Assembly (NCBI RefSeq): GCF_019923725.1 | Contig: NZ_JAHXRI010000001.1 | Span: forward strand, 248,001-312,000 | Direction of reading: 5' to 3' | DNA: 64,000 nucleotides | From: Zwartia hollandica | GTDB lineage: Bacteria; Pseudomonadota; Gammaproteobacteria; Burkholderiales; Burkholderiaceae_B | Shown here: piece by piece, positions 36,075 to 48,114 of the stretch | Layout of the letters: each line of letters begins with the position of its first letter | How positions within the stretch are numbered: position 1 is the first letter of the stretch | The notes under the pieces: model-generated | The model's input: only the letters and a program-made list of their open reading frames with translations | Told to the model about the DNA's origin: nothing | Database searches by the model: none | Program-made: the position numbers and the translations under genes

Positions 36075-37699
36075 TTAAAACCCGACCGCCTGCCCGTCCC
36101 GGCGACTGTCGCTTGCGACAACATACCCATCTTCCAAATCGCGCGATAAGCGCCAGATGAACTGACCGGAACCAAAGTCCATGTAAGGATCATCAATCGC
36201 CTTCAAGGTATGTCCTAACCCCTTGAGGCCTTCAATCGTTTGGGCACGCATCGAGGACTCCACATCGAGGGTGAAATCGCGATTGAGCTTCCAGCGCGGT
36301 GCGCAACAGGCAGCCTGCGGTTGCTGGTCATAGTCCAGCATGCGCACTACCGTCTGAACATGGCCTTGCGGTTGTATATCGCCGCCCATCACGCCAAAGC
36401 TCATCACGGGCTCCCCACCTTTCGTGAGGAAGCCAGGAATAATGGTGTGGAACGGTCTTTTGTGACCAGCAACCACATTCGCGGATTTCGGGTCCATTGA
36501 GAAACCCACACCGCGATTCTGGAAACTGACGCCAGTACCAGGCACCACAACCCCGGAACCGAACCCCATGTAGTTCGACTGGATGAAAGACACCATCATG
36601 CCGTTTTCATCAGCGGCGGTGAGATAAATCGTTCCACCCGAGGACGGATTGCCCGGGGGAAACTGTGTGGCACGGCTCGGATCAATCAACTTGGCGCGGG
36701 AGGCCAAATAGGCATCATCGAGCATTTGCTCGGGCGTGACTTCCATCGTGCGCGGGTCGGCCACATAGCGATACAGATCTGCCATCGCAAGCTTCATCGC
36801 CTCGATCTGGATGTGTTGAGATTCAACGGAATCGACTTTAAGCGACGACAAATCAAAATGTTCGAGCATGCCCAACGCCATCAGCGCCGAGATACCTTGT
36901 CCATTTGGCGGGATCTCGTGCAGCGTATAACCGCGGTAATTCTTCGAGATGGGCGTGACCCAATCCGGACGGTAGCTACGAAAATCGTCCAGCGTGTGCG
37001 CGCCACCATTGGCGCGAATGAAGGCAACTAGCTTTTCAGCGGTTTCACCTTCGTAAAGGTCACGTCCCTTGGTCGCTCCAATCTTGCGAAGCGTTTGCGC
37101 GACGTCCTTAAACACAAACCGCTCACCTACGTTGGGCGCGCGTCCATTCGGCATAAAGGTATGCGCAAAACCGGGTTGGTCTTTGAGCTCATGCACGGCC
37201 GCCGCCCATTTCTGTGCGACCACGGGCGGCACAGCGTAACCACGCTCTGCAATTTCAATGGCCGGAACCATCAAATCAGCAAACGGTAGCTTTCCGTAGC
37301 GCTCGTGCAAGGCTGCCCAACCCGCAACTACGCCAGGCACAGTAATTGCGTCGACGCCGCGTTTGGGCGCCTGGGCCAAGCCATTTGCACCGACACCGTA
37401 CTTGTTCTTAAAGTAGTCAACATTCCAAGCCTCAGGCGCATAGCCCGAGGCGTTCAAACCTTGTAGCGTCTTACCGTCCCAGACGATGGAAAAGGCATCG
37501 CCACCTAGCCCGCAAGAGACCGGCTCAACTAACGCGATTGTTGCCGCCGCTGCGATCACAGCGTCAACCGCACTGCCCCCTTTGAGCAACATCCGCAAAC
37601 CGGCCTGCGCAGCCAGAGGATGCGAGGTGGAGACAACGTTGCGCGCAAATACCGGTATCCGAATGGTTGGATAAGGGTTATTCCAGTTAAATTGTTTCA

Positions 37700-37700
<1 letters not shown>
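36075..37700 (-). CDS. Gamma-glutamyltransferase family protein, cytosolic YwrD-like
   Basis: A 541-residue gamma-glutamyltransferase-family Ntn hydrolase without a signal peptide, unlike the exported ggt at 8932. The likely self-cleavage nucleophile is Thr357 in SSGGTIYLT. SCGLGGDAF near 62-70 and GHKRPFHTIIPG match the substrate regions. It resembles the YwrD-type group, whose substrate is poorly known. Its ATG overlaps the stop of glnB (ATGA), so it is cotranslated with a nitrogen signalling protein; use of a gamma-glutamyl compound as nitrogen source is a plausible inference. Followed by a strong terminator. Confidence 0.9.
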
Positions 37701-39717
<2,017 letters not shown>

Positions 39718-39788
39718 GTTGATTCCGGACTTTTTGAGTTGTAACGTTAAAAAATTATCGCATGGACACAGGGTTAAAGCCCCCGTTC

Positions 39789-39794
39789 TATAAT
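39789..39794 (+). promoter_or_regulatory. Perfect -10 hexamer close to the argH start
   Basis: TATAAT lies only 8 bases before the argH ATG at 39803, so transcription from it would begin within a few bases of the start codon. No good -35 is visible at 16-18 bases, and no Shine-Dalgarno sequence lies between. This suggests a leaderless or near-leaderless argH mRNA, but experimental support is absent. Confidence 0.45.
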
Positions 39795-39802
39795 TTATCC
39801 CT

Positions 39803-41218
39803 ATGAAAAATAACCCAAACTCCAATCAGAGCCAATTTGACAAGAAAGGGCAAGCGTGGTCCGCCCGCTTTTCCGAGCCCGTTTCGGACCTTGTCAAACG
39901 TTACACAGCCTCGGTCGACTTTGATAAGCGACTGGCCATGTTCGACATACAAGGCTCGCTCGCCCACGCCCAGATGCTGGAAGCGGTCAAAGTCATCAGC
40001 CCCCAAGACCGGGCAGACATCGAACGCGGCATGGCGCAAATTCAAAGCGAAATTCAAGCTGGCACATTCATATGGCTGCTCGATCTGGAGGATGTGCACC
40101 TCAACATCGAAAAACGATTGGTCGAACTAGTCGGCGATGCCGGTAAACGTCTACACACGGGCCGCTCCCGTAACGACCAGGTGGCCACCGATATCCGGCT
40201 TTGGTTACGAGATCAAATTGATCAATTGATTGAACTACTCAAGCAATTACGCCGTGCGTTGGCGACCGTCGCACTTGAGCACTCCAGTACGATATTGCCA
40301 GGCTTTACGCACATGCAAGTCGCGCAGCCAGTTACTTTTGGCCACCACCTCCTGGCCTACGCCGAGATGTTCGGACGTGACACCCAGCGTCTCATCGACT
40401 GCCGCACTCGTGTCAACATCCTCCCCTTAGGTGCTGCCGCTTTAGCGGGCACGAGCTTTCCCATCGATCGTCCGCTGGTTGCGAAACTGTTGGGCTTCGA
40501 CGGAGTCTGCCTGAACTCACTTGATGCCGTATCGGATCGTGACTTCGCCATCGAGTTTGTCAGCGCCTGCGCCCTAATCATGACGCATATATCACGCCTG
40601 TCGGAAGAAATCGTGATTTGGATGAGCCCGCGCGTTGGTTTCATTGATCTGGCCGACCGCTTTTGCACAGGCAGCTCCATCATGCCGCAAAAAAAGAATC
40701 CTGATGTTCCCGAGCTTGCGCGCGGCAAAACAGGTCGGGTGAATGGCCATCTGGTGGCGCTACTGACTCTCATGAAAGGGCAACCACTCGCCTACAACAA
40801 AGACAACCAAGAAGATAAAGAAGGCCTGTTCGACACAGCGGATACTGTGCGCGACACGCTCACAATCTTTGCGGATATGGTGCCTGGCATCACAGTCAAG
40901 GCAGACAATATGCGGGCTGCGGCGTTGCAAGGTTTCGCGACAGCGACCGACTTAGCCGACTACCTTGTCAAGCGCGGCGTGCCTTTCCGTGACGCCCATG
41001 AGGCAGTCGCTCATGCTGTGCGTGAATGTGAAACAAAAGGCTGTGACTTAGCCGATTTAAGCGTGGCGGAATTACAAAAATTCCATCCTTCAGTACAAGA
41101 CGATGTACATGCTGTCTTGACGCTAGAAGGCTCGGTCGCCGCACGCAACCACATCGGCGGCACAGCGCCCGAACAAGTTCAACGGGCAGCACAAACTATT
41201 TTGACTGCGCTCTCCTGA
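39803..41218 (+). CDS. argH: Argininosuccinate lyase
   Basis: A 471-residue enzyme of the fumarase/aspartase superfamily that splits argininosuccinate to arginine and fumarate. The superfamily signature [12 protein letters not shown] with the catalytic Ser lies near 289; [13 protein letters not shown] near 118 and [12 protein letters not shown] near 168 also match. The first ATG at 39803 lies 8 bases after a TATAAT and lacks a Shine-Dalgarno sequence. Its stop directly abuts the rlmD stop on the opposite strand. Confidence 0.96.
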   Translation: MKNNPNSNQSQFDKKGQAWSARFSEPVSDLVKRYTASVDFDKRLAMFDIQGSLAHAQMLEAVKVISPQDRADIERGMAQIQSEIQAGTFIWLLDLEDVHLNIEKRLVELVGDAGKRLHTGRSRNDQVATDIRLWLRDQIDQLIELLKQLRRALATVALEHSSTILPGFTHMQVAQPVTFGHHLLAYAEMFGRDTQRLIDCRTRVNILPLGAAALAGTSFPIDRPLVAKLLGFDGVCLNSLDAVSDRDFAIEFVSACALIMTHISRLSEEIVIWMSPRVGFIDLADRFCTGSSIMPQKKNPDVPELARGKTGRVNGHLVALLTLMKGQPLAYNKDNQEDKEGLFDTADTVRDTLTIFADMVPGITVKADNMRAAALQGFATATDLADYLVKRGVPFRDAHEAVAHAVRECETKGCDLADLSVAELQKFHPSVQDDVHAVLTLEGSVAARNHIGGTAPEQVQRAAQTILTALS

Positions 41219-42532
41219 TTAGATGTCGAACACGGCGATGGATTCAACATGCCCCGTATGCGGGAACATGTTGACCACGCCGGCGCTACTAAGTTGATAG
41301 CCACCCTCGTGCACCAAGATTGCGGCATCCCGCGCAAGCGTCGCCGGGTTACACGATACGTACACAATGCGGCGTGGGCGTTGTTCTGGGGTCGTTTGCA
41401 CCAAAGCTTGCGCTAGCGCCAAAGCACCCTCTCGGGGAGGGTCGATAAGCATACGGTCAAAATACCCAAGCGACTGCAACCACTGGGCAGATACTTCAAA
41501 CAAATTGAGAGTTGAAAAACTCACGTGCTTCAGTCCATATGTGTTTGCCGCAGTCTGCGCACGTTGAGTCAAGGCCGGGCTGCCCTCAAGACCGACCACC
41601 TCACGACATTTGGTCGCAAGCGGCAAGGTAAAGTTGCCCAGACCACAAAACATGTCAGCAATACGATCGGTCGGAGCGGGCTCGAGCAAGCTCAACGCTC
41701 GCGATACCAACACTCGATTTATTTGATGATTAACTTGGGTAAAGTCAGTTGGCCGAAAGGGCATCGTCAACCCGAACTCTGGAAGCGTGTACGTTAAAGC
41801 TGTCTCGTGCTCAGGCTCAAGTGCATGAACTGTATCGGGCCCTTTCGACTGCAGCCACCACTGGATATCATGCTCTTGCGCAAAGTGGCGCAAATGCACA
41901 AGATCGTCCTCTGTTAACGGCATCAAATGGCGCAGCACGAGGGCTGTTACCGCCTCACCCACCGACACTTCAATTTGCGGAAAGCGATCGGGAGCAGATA
42001 AGGACATGATCAAGCCGCGTAAGGGCACAAGCAACGCAGCGACATGCGCAGGAAGAACATGGCAGGTTCGGATATCTGCAACGAAACTACTCTTTCGCTC
42101 ATGAAAACCAACGAGAATCGTCCCTTTTTTTGCTACCCAACGCACTGCCAAGCGCGCACGATAACGGTAGCCCCAGTAAGGACCATGCAAAGGCGCAAGC
42201 ATGCGCGCTGGTTTGACATTCGCCAGATGCGACAAGCCGTCCTCGAGCGCGCGCTGCTTAATGGCAACTTGTGCGCTCGGCTCTAAGTGTTGCATCAGAC
42301 AACCGCCACACACACCGAAGTGCGGGCAGCGCGGGGTGACCCTTTGTGCAGCAGAACGGTGAATCTGCTCAACCCGTGCGACTTCATAAGACGGCTTACG
42401 CCTAAACGTATGCACGCTGACGCGCTCGGTGGGCAGAGCCCCTTCAATAAAAACAACTTTGCCCTCGCGCCGAGCAACGCCACGGGCTTCGAGGTCGAGA
42501 GCGTCGACCTGCAATACATCTGAAGTCATCAT
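41219..42532 (-). CDS. rlmD: 23S rRNA (uracil-1939-C5)-methyltransferase RlmD
   Basis: A 437-residue SAM-dependent m5U methyltransferase. An N-terminal TRAM domain (about 1-58) is followed by the [4Fe-4S] Cys set [10 protein letters not shown]. The SAM motif is [13 protein letters not shown] near 302, and the catalytic Cys lies in [12 protein letters not shown]. Length and motif order match RlmD (RumA). It is convergent with argH without a spacer. In related genomes this gene is often near rpoS/nlpD; here a Spy-like protein and an exonuclease lie in between. Confidence 0.95.
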   Translation of the reverse strand: MMTSDVLQVDALDLEARGVARREGKVVFIEGALPTERVSVHTFRRKPSYEVARVEQIHRSAAQRVTPRCPHFGVCGGCLMQHLEPSAQVAIKQRALEDGLSHLANVKPARMLAPLHGPYWGYRYRARLAVRWVAKKGTILVGFHERKSSFVADIRTCHVLPAHVAALLVPLRGLIMSLSAPDRFPQIEVSVGEAVTALVLRHLMPLTEDDLVHLRHFAQEHDIQWWLQSKGPDTVHALEPEHETALTYTLPEFGLTMPFRPTDFTQVNHQINRVLVSRALSLLEPAPTDRIADMFCGLGNFTLPLATKCREVVGLEGSPALTQRAQTAANTYGLKHVSFSTLNLFEVSAQWLQSLGYFDRMLIDPPREGALALAQALVQTTPEQRPRRIVYVSCNPATLARDAAILVHEGGYQLSSAGVVNMFPHTGHVESIAVFDI

Positions 42533-42578
42533 AAAAACGAAATGATTTGTTTAAACGGGCGGAGAGCTTGAATGCAGC

Positions 42579-43091
42579 TTAGCCTTTACCGCGTGCCGCA
42601 GAGGCAGTGCCTTGTTTGAGGTGCTGCTCCTTCATGTAAGCAACCAGCACTTTTTTCTGTCCTTCATTCAAGGCATCCCAAAAAGCTAGCCATTTTTCCT
42701 GTACAGCATCAAAGCGCGCATCAATCGCGGCGCGGGTCTTCTTTCGTAGGGCAACCGCTTCGCGTGGATCAAAGGCTTTATTGTTGAGCAACTCTGTCAA
42801 ACCTGCATATTCGGCCTGACGGCTCTTCCGGTTAGCAGACCACATTGTGCGACGCGCGTCATGCGCGGCATCGAGTTTCTGTTTTTGTGCTGGATTGAGT
42901 TCTAGCTGCGCAATCACTGCCGCAGGAATCTCGCCCAAACTGGATGGCGTACTGGCTTGGCTAGCCGCCGCAGGGGCTTTAGGCGCGGCGGTCTGCGCTT
43001 GGGTTGCACCAAGCCAGAGCAACGATGTCATTGTTGCCAGAGCAACTAAGCCCTTAACCGAACAAATTAAAACTGTAGCAATGCGACGCAT
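42579..43091 (-). CDS. Spy/CpxP-like exported protein
   Basis: A 170-residue exported protein. The signal peptide (VALATMTSLLWLGATQAQ) is followed by an Ala/Pro/Ser linker and a helical region with LTxxQ-type features (LNPAQKQKLDAAHDARRTMW, LNEGQKKVLVAYMKEQHLK). CpxP/Spy proteins are periplasmic chaperones/stress sensors induced by envelope damage or metals. The start at 43091 has AGGAG eight bases upstream; a TTG at 43109 is less likely. It is one of two such proteins in the window (the other is at 63663). Confidence 0.82.
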   Translation of the reverse strand: MRRIATVLICSVKGLVALATMTSLLWLGATQAQTAAPKAPAAASQASTPSSLGEIPAAVIAQLELNPAQKQKLDAAHDARRTMWSANRKSRQAEYAGLTELLNNKAFDPREAVALRKKTRAAIDARFDAVQEKWLAFWDALNEGQKKVLVAYMKEQHLKQGTASAARGKG

Positions 43092-43133
43092 AGCGAGCGC
43101 TCCTGTCAAAAAATTGCATACGGCACAAACCGA

Positions 43134-43907
43134 TTACTTCCATGCCGCGAGATATTCTGCCCAATGGGGCTCTGTGCTTTGTTCAAGTGTCGAGCGCACG
43201 AGCTCAATTTCCGCATCATAAGACTTGGTGTCGAGTTCACCGCGCAAAAGTCTAAAACGGCAATACACCAACCACGTATTGACGACATCTGTTTCACAAT
43301 AGGCTCGAACTTCGGCTGCACGACCGTCGGTCCACGCCTGCCATACCTGGCTGCCATCCATACCGAGTTTGCCTGGAAAACCGCAAAGCTTTGACAAGTC
43401 ATCTAAGGGTGCATTTCCGCGACCGTTATATTTTGCAAGCACATCCATCAGGTCGAGATGGCGTGTGTGGTAACGACTGAGATAATTGTTGTACTTAAAG
43501 TCGCGATCTTCCTCGCCCATATCCCAGTAGCGTGGGGCCGCAACGCCATGAATCAAACTGCGGTAGTGCAGCACCGGGAGATCAAAGCCCGAGCCGTTCC
43601 AACTAATGAGTTTTGGTGTGTAACGTTCAATTGTTTTGAAAAAACCCGCCAGAAGCGCTGGCTCAGGGTCATCTTCTTGTCCTAAGCACTTGACCCGAAA
43701 GCCTTGGTCATCGCGAAAGACACAGCCTACAACCGCGACGCGATGTAAATGCAAGGGTAGGAAATCACTCCCTGTAATCTCTTTGCGTGCAGCGAAGGCG
43801 CGCGTCGCAACCTCGCTATCCGGCACCTCAGCGGACCAGCCATTCAAACGGCGCAACCCAACAATGTCAGGAATAGTTTCTAAGTCAAAGACAAGGGTGG
43901 GCGTCAT
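43134..43907 (-). CDS. Predicted 3'-5' exonuclease, PolB-type proofreading domain
   Basis: A 257-residue stand-alone DnaQ-like exonuclease domain related to family B polymerase proofreading domains. Exo I is FDLETIP, with catalytic Asp/Glu near the start; exo II is LISWNGSGFDLPVL; exo III is YCETDVVNTW. It should degrade single-stranded DNA or mismatched 3' ends in the cytoplasm. Its biological role is undefined. It directly follows nlpD, where rpoS is found in many proteobacteria. Start ATG 43907 has no clear ribosome site; coupling to nlpD is likely. Confidence 0.88.
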   Translation of the reverse strand: MTPTLVFDLETIPDIVGLRRLNGWSAEVPDSEVATRAFAARKEITGSDFLPLHLHRVAVVGCVFRDDQGFRVKCLGQEDDPEPALLAGFFKTIERYTPKLISWNGSGFDLPVLHYRSLIHGVAAPRYWDMGEEDRDFKYNNYLSRYHTRHLDLMDVLAKYNGRGNAPLDDLSKLCGFPGKLGMDGSQVWQAWTDGRAAEVRAYCETDVVNTWLVYCRFRLLRGELDTKSYDAEIELVRSTLEQSTEPHWAEYLAAWK

Positions 43908-43916
43908 CGCAAGCAA

Positions 43917-44720
43917 TCAACGCGCAGGCAAGTACTGCAGGGGATCTACAGGCGTGCCCTGTCGACGCACCTCAAAGTGAAGCCGGACTGAGGTTGTGTC
44001 TGTCTGACCCATTTCCGCAATCTTGAAACCTTTCCTGACCTCTTGCCCTGCTTTAACCAGCAGCGTACGGTTGTGTGCATACGCAGTGATGAAGCCATCG
44101 CTATGCTCAATGATGACTAAGTTCCCAAGCCCTCTTACACCATTCCCGGCGTACATGACTTTGCCACCCGCTGCCGCTTCGATCGCATCACCAGCAGCGC
44201 CTGCAATGTCAATTCCTTTAGTCGCTGGTGTGAAACCTTGAATCACTTTGCCCTTGGCTGGCCAACCCCAGTTAATGACCCCTGCATCCGCTGCGCGCGG
44301 AGGTGGCGAGCTTTCACTTGAGGTCGATGCAGACGCTTGCGGTGCAGGACGCGACATTCCGGCGCTGCTAGGCTTGGGTGCTGGCGCTGCTCCGTCTGAC
44401 AAGCGCAACACTTGTCCCACAACCAACAGGTTTGGGTTGGAAATTTTATTCAGTCGCGCAATCGTTGCCTCTGACACGCCAGTTGCCCGCGCAATCTTGT
44501 TGAGGGTGTCACCTGCTTTCACGGTGTAGGTCGCTGCCGAGGAGGCCGAAGACCCGCTCAGGTCCGTAACAGGCGCCCGCGATCCAGACTGGTTGGCACA
44601 ACCCGCCACTAAGGCAGCAGCAGCCACACACGCTACTAGCATCCATCGAGAGGCACCATGACGCACAACCCCTGCGGTCTCACCATCTTGTTTATCGTGG
44701 GATCTGTAGCCACCCTGCAT
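43917..44720 (-). CDS. nlpD: NlpD-like lipoprotein with LysM and degenerate M23 domains
   Basis: A 267-residue outer-membrane lipoprotein. The lipobox is LVAGC; a LysM domain follows (YTVKAGDTLNKIARATGVSE), then an M23/LytM domain (about 150-265). The zinc ligands are missing: the HxxxD motif reads TKGIDIAG and the HxH motif reads RLHFEVR, as in E. coli NlpD, so it should activate an amidase (AmiC-type) rather than cut murein. The start at 44720 has AGGAG six bases upstream; an ATG at 44738 overlapping the pcm stop is an alternative. The surE-pcm-nlpD order is conserved. Confidence 0.93.
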   Translation of the reverse strand: MQGGYRSHDKQDGETAGVVRHGASRWMLVACVAAAALVAGCANQSGSRAPVTDLSGSSASSAATYTVKAGDTLNKIARATGVSEATIARLNKISNPNLLVVGQVLRLSDGAAPAPKPSSAGMSRPAPQASASTSSESSPPPRAADAGVINWGWPAKGKVIQGFTPATKGIDIAGAAGDAIEAAAGGKVMYAGNGVRGLGNLVIIEHSDGFITAYAHNRTLLVKAGQEVRKGFKIAEMGQTDTTSVRLHFEVRRQGTPVDPLQYLPAR

Positions 44721-44737
44721 TCTCTTCTCCTGTGTCA

Positions 44738-45550
44738 TCACGTCTGTACCCCCGCTTTAAGCGGCACAAACCGAACTTCTTCAAGTTCTTGCCTTTCCCA
44801 ATTTGCCACCCCGGTGCGCTGAATCTTAACGAGACGCTGCGTACCTGCCCCCTCCGGCGCAATCAAAATGCCACCGACTGCCAACTGACTCAACAATGCT
44901 TGCGGCACTTTCAAACCAGCCGCTGCAACAACGATTGCATCAAAGGGGGCTGCACTAGGTAACCCCGCCATTCCATCGCCATACGTAAGCCGAATCCGCG
45001 AAAGCTTTAACGTACGTAAATGTTCTCTAGCCATATCGTACAACGCCCGGATACGCTCGATCGAGTACACCTGCGAAAAAACTTGTGCCATCACCGCCGC
45101 TTGGTAGCCGCAACCCGTGCCAACCTCGAGTACTTTTGTCGCGCCAGCGACCTCCGCTGCAATCGAAATCATTCGTGCCACTACCCACGGTTGAGAAATA
45201 GTTTGGCTGTGCCCGATCGGCAAGGCGGCATCATCGTAGGCGCGACTAGCGAGTGCACCATCGACAAACGCGTGGCGCGGCACGAGCTGCATCGCTGCAA
45301 GCACGCGGTCATTCGTGATGCCCTGCGCGAGCAGCCTTTCAACCATGACCGTGCGCATACGCTCTGAGTTCAGCCCCTGATTGCCCAAAGCCGATCTTTC
45401 CGCCGGTGGTGGCGTCGCCGAGGTCCGTAAGCGCGATGCTGATATTTTTGTATTGCTGTTCGTTGCAGTAATGCCATGCAAACCTTTGCCCGCACCCAAG
45501 GCTGAGCGCCCTGGCGTCGGTGTAGGCTTATGACGGCTCTGCTCGCTCAT
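44738..45550 (-). CDS. pcm: Protein-L-isoaspartate O-methyltransferase
   Basis: A 270-residue protein. The C-terminal 210 residues are a complete Pcm domain ([22 protein letters not shown] motif [16 protein letters not shown]). The first 60 residues are a low-complexity Ser/Thr/Pro/Lys extension not seen in E. coli Pcm. The enzyme methylates isoaspartyl residues in damaged proteins for repair. The start at 45550 overlaps the surE stop (ATGA); an ATG at 45565 is possible. Part of surE-pcm-nlpD. Confidence 0.94.
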   Translation of the reverse strand: MSEQSRHKPTPTPGRSALGAGKGLHGITATNSNTKISASRLRTSATPPPAERSALGNQGLNSERMRTVMVERLLAQGITNDRVLAAMQLVPRHAFVDGALASRAYDDAALPIGHSQTISQPWVVARMISIAAEVAGATKVLEVGTGCGYQAAVMAQVFSQVYSIERIRALYDMAREHLRTLKLSRIRLTYGDGMAGLPSAAPFDAIVVAAAGLKVPQALLSQLAVGGILIAPEGAGTQRLVKIQRTGVANWERQELEEVRFVPLKAGVQT

Positions 45551-46293
45551 AGCGGATTGACCCATCGACCAATCTGATCGACCTGCGCTTGCTGAGTCAA
45601 GTCAAGACGCAGAGGCGTGACGGATACATAGCCACGCTGCAAAGCATAAAAATCTGTTCCCTCCGAATCATCATTTGCCGCTCCCGAGGGGCCGATCCAG
45701 TAGACCGTCTCGCCCGAGGGTGTACTCGTTGGAATCACGGGCTGGGAAGGGTGGCGCTTACCGAGGCGTGTGGCTTGAACACCCTTTGTTTCGCCAAAGG
45801 GCAAATCGGGGATATTGACGTTCAATAACACCGGACCGGCGATTGGATTCTTCAGTTGGTGGGCAACCATGCTCCGTGCGTACTGCGCCGCAGCATCTAG
45901 ATTGGACCAGGCCTTAGACACAAGTGAAAAAGCGATGGAAGGAATGCCGAACAAATAGCCCTCTGCCGCGGCAGCAACCGTGCCCGAGTACAAGGTGTCA
46001 TCGCCCATATTGGCACCATTGTTGATGCCGGACACGATGAGGTCTGGACGACGGTCGAGCAGACCTGTTAGCGCGACGTGCACACAGTCCGAGGGTGTCC
46101 CGTTCACATAGGTAAAGCCATTCGGTGCCTTCCTCACAGCCAAGGGCCTGCTTAGCGTGAGTGAATTAGAGGCGCCGCTGTGGTTGACCTCTGGGGCAAC
46201 CACAGAGATCTCAGCAAGATCGCGCAGTGCATGCACCAAAGCCTCGATCCCTGGGGCGGTGTAGCCGTCATCATTTGAGACCAAAATATGCAT
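45547..46293 (-). CDS. surE: 5'/3'-nucleotidase SurE
   Basis: A 248-residue metal-dependent survival protein and nucleotidase. The N-terminal metal site is SNDDGY with Asp8/Asp9; [14 protein letters not shown] near 38-51 and [20 protein letters not shown] near 90 complete the active site. It dephosphorylates nucleoside monophosphates and short polyphosphate. First gene of surE-pcm-nlpD. The 137-base gap to plsY on the other strand must hold both promoters. Confidence 0.95.
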   Translation of the reverse strand: MHILVSNDDGYTAPGIEALVHALRDLAEISVVAPEVNHSGASNSLTLSRPLAVRKAPNGFTYVNGTPSDCVHVALTGLLDRRPDLIVSGINNGANMGDDTLYSGTVAAAAEGYLFGIPSIAFSLVSKAWSNLDAAAQYARSMVAHQLKNPIAGPVLLNVNIPDLPFGETKGVQATRLGKRHPSQPVIPTSTPSGETVYWIGPSGAANDDSEGTDFYALQRGYVSVTPLRLDLTQQAQVDQIGRWVNPL

Positions 46294-46430
46294 ATGCGCG
46301 CACTAAATACCTTTTATGAATCAAGTTGGATTGTACTCGCTGCTAGGCGACTAACCCGCTATTTTTATAGGATGAGCGCAAGGTCGCGCTAGAATCCCGA
46401 TAACAGATTTCATCATGGGAATATCATCAA

Positions 46431-47066
46431 ATGAGCCTACCAAACGACTGGCTGTTTGCAGTCTCTTTAGTGATCGGGGCCTACTTAGTGGGCTCCATCC
46501 CCTTCGCGGTTGTATTTAGCAAGCTTTTTGGCCTGGCTGATCCAAGATCCTACGGCTCAGGCAACCCAGGTGCGACTAATGTGCTGCGCTCAGGCAACAA
46601 GGCTGCCGCCCTGCTCACTCTTGTCGGAGACGCTGCAAAAGGCTGGTTTGCCGTTTGGTTTGCGTCAGGATTGGCAAGCAATCCAATCACTCTTTCCTGC
46701 GTAACCCTTGCGGTGTTTTTAGGACATCTCTACCCACTATTTCTGGGCTTCAAAGGCGGCAAAGGTGTCGCCACCGCTTTTGGGGTTCTGATTGCAGTCC
46801 AACCGGTCATGGCGTTACTCACCGCGGCTGCCTGGCTTGGCACAGCAGTCTTTTTCCGGTATTCGTCTTTGGCGGCCATTGTCAGCGCGTTCCTAGCCCC
46901 ACTCATCTACATCGTCGCGGGACAATATTTTTGGAAGGCAACCTTACCGATGAGCCTCGCACTCTCCGCAATGGGCTTGCTGCTGCTCTACCGACATCGC
47001 GCAAATATCACTCGTCTGCTGCAGGGGACTGAGCCACGCCTAGGCGCAAAAAAAACATCTAAATAG
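46431..47066 (+). CDS. plsY: Glycerol-3-phosphate acyltransferase PlsY
   Basis: A 211-residue inner-membrane enzyme acylating glycerol-3-phosphate with acyl-phosphate, the first step of phospholipid synthesis. Family motifs are [33 protein letters not shown] and [14 protein letters not shown], with about five membrane segments. Its last 8 bases overlap the tsaD 3' end on the opposite strand. Confidence 0.95.
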   Translation: MSLPNDWLFAVSLVIGAYLVGSIPFAVVFSKLFGLADPRSYGSGNPGATNVLRSGNKAAALLTLVGDAAKGWFAVWFASGLASNPITLSCVTLAVFLGHLYPLFLGFKGGKGVATAFGVLIAVQPVMALLTAAAWLGTAVFFRYSSLAAIVSAFLAPLIYIVAGQYFWKATLPMSLALSAMGLLLLYRHRANITRLLQGTEPRLGAKKTSK

Positions 47067-48093
47067 AGGCGAGATCCCAACGAGGGCGCACGTCAAAGCC
47101 ATGACTGCGCGGAGCGCGCAGGTCAACGAGCCCGCGTGACACCCGTTGTGCAGCTGCAAAAGCAATCATTGCACCGTTATCCGTACAAAATTCAAGCGGT
47201 GGAAAAAAAACTTGTGCGCGCTTTTTTGCCAAACGCTGCGCAAGACGCTCACGAAGCAAACGATTTGCGCCCACCCCACCCGAGACAACCAACCTCGTGA
47301 GTCCTGTCTGCTCCAGCGCTGAAACCGACTTGGCCACCAACACATCAACAATAGCAGCCTGCGTTGCCGCGGCTAAGTCGGCCTGCATGCTCTCAGTGAC
47401 TGGCCCATGCAAAGCCTGCACATCCCGCAACCGGGTCAACACGGCCGTTTTAAGTCCACTGAAACTGAAATCCAAATTGTGGCTGTGTAGCATCGGACGT
47501 GGCAAAACGATGCGTTCAGGGTCCCCCTGTTCGGCGAGTCGCGCCAATGCCGGTCCGCCGGGGTAGCCCAACCCAAGCAGCTTGGCCGTTTTATCGAAGG
47601 CCTCACCCGCCGCATCGTCCAAGGTTTCCCCCAACAAGATATAGGCTCCCACATCATCGACACGCATCAACTGCGTATGTCCGCCAGACACTAACAACGC
47701 AACAAAGGGAAACTCTGGACACGGATCTACCATGCGCGGCGAGAGCAGGTGCCCCTCAAGGTGATGAATCGGAATGGCGGGTAAATTCAGGGACCAGGCA
47801 ATAGACTGCGCGACACTTGCTCCCACCAGCAACGCACCCGCAAGGCCCGGTCCAGCCGTATAGGCGACCGCGTCGACATCAGTCAGATTCAGGCCTGCTT
47901 GCAACAACACCGTACGCGTGAGCGGCACGACGCGACGCACATGATCACGGGAGGCGAGTTCCGGAACCACTCCGCCATAGGCAGCGTGCATGGCCACCTG
48001 CGTATGCAACGCATGAGAAAGCAGCCCGCGCTCGGTGCATACGAGCGCCACACCCGTTTCATCACAAGAGCTTTCAAAACCCAGAATAATCAT
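47059..48093 (-). CDS. tsaD: tRNA N6-threonylcarbamoyladenosine synthase TsaD
   Basis: A 344-residue ASKHA-fold enzyme that transfers threonylcarbamoyl to A37 of ANN-decoding tRNAs together with TsaB/TsaE. Motifs: [13 protein letters not shown] at the start, metal-binding HHLEGH near 110, [10 protein letters not shown] near 134 and [14 protein letters not shown] near 271. Length is normal. It follows the ABC-F gene by 21 bases on the same strand and overlaps plsY at its 3' end. Confidence 0.96.
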   Translation of the reverse strand: MIILGFESSCDETGVALVCTERGLLSHALHTQVAMHAAYGGVVPELASRDHVRRVVPLTRTVLLQAGLNLTDVDAVAYTAGPGLAGALLVGASVAQSIAWSLNLPAIPIHHLEGHLLSPRMVDPCPEFPFVALLVSGGHTQLMRVDDVGAYILLGETLDDAAGEAFDKTAKLLGLGYPGGPALARLAEQGDPERIVLPRPMLHSHNLDFSFSGLKTAVLTRLRDVQALHGPVTESMQADLAAATQAAIVDVLVAKSVSALEQTGLTRLVVSGGVGANRLLRERLAQRLAKKRAQVFFPPLEFCTDNGAMIAFAAAQRVSRGLVDLRAPRSHGFDVRPRWDLASI

Positions 48094-48114
48094 TACATCA
48101 ACGCTGTCCGAGCA

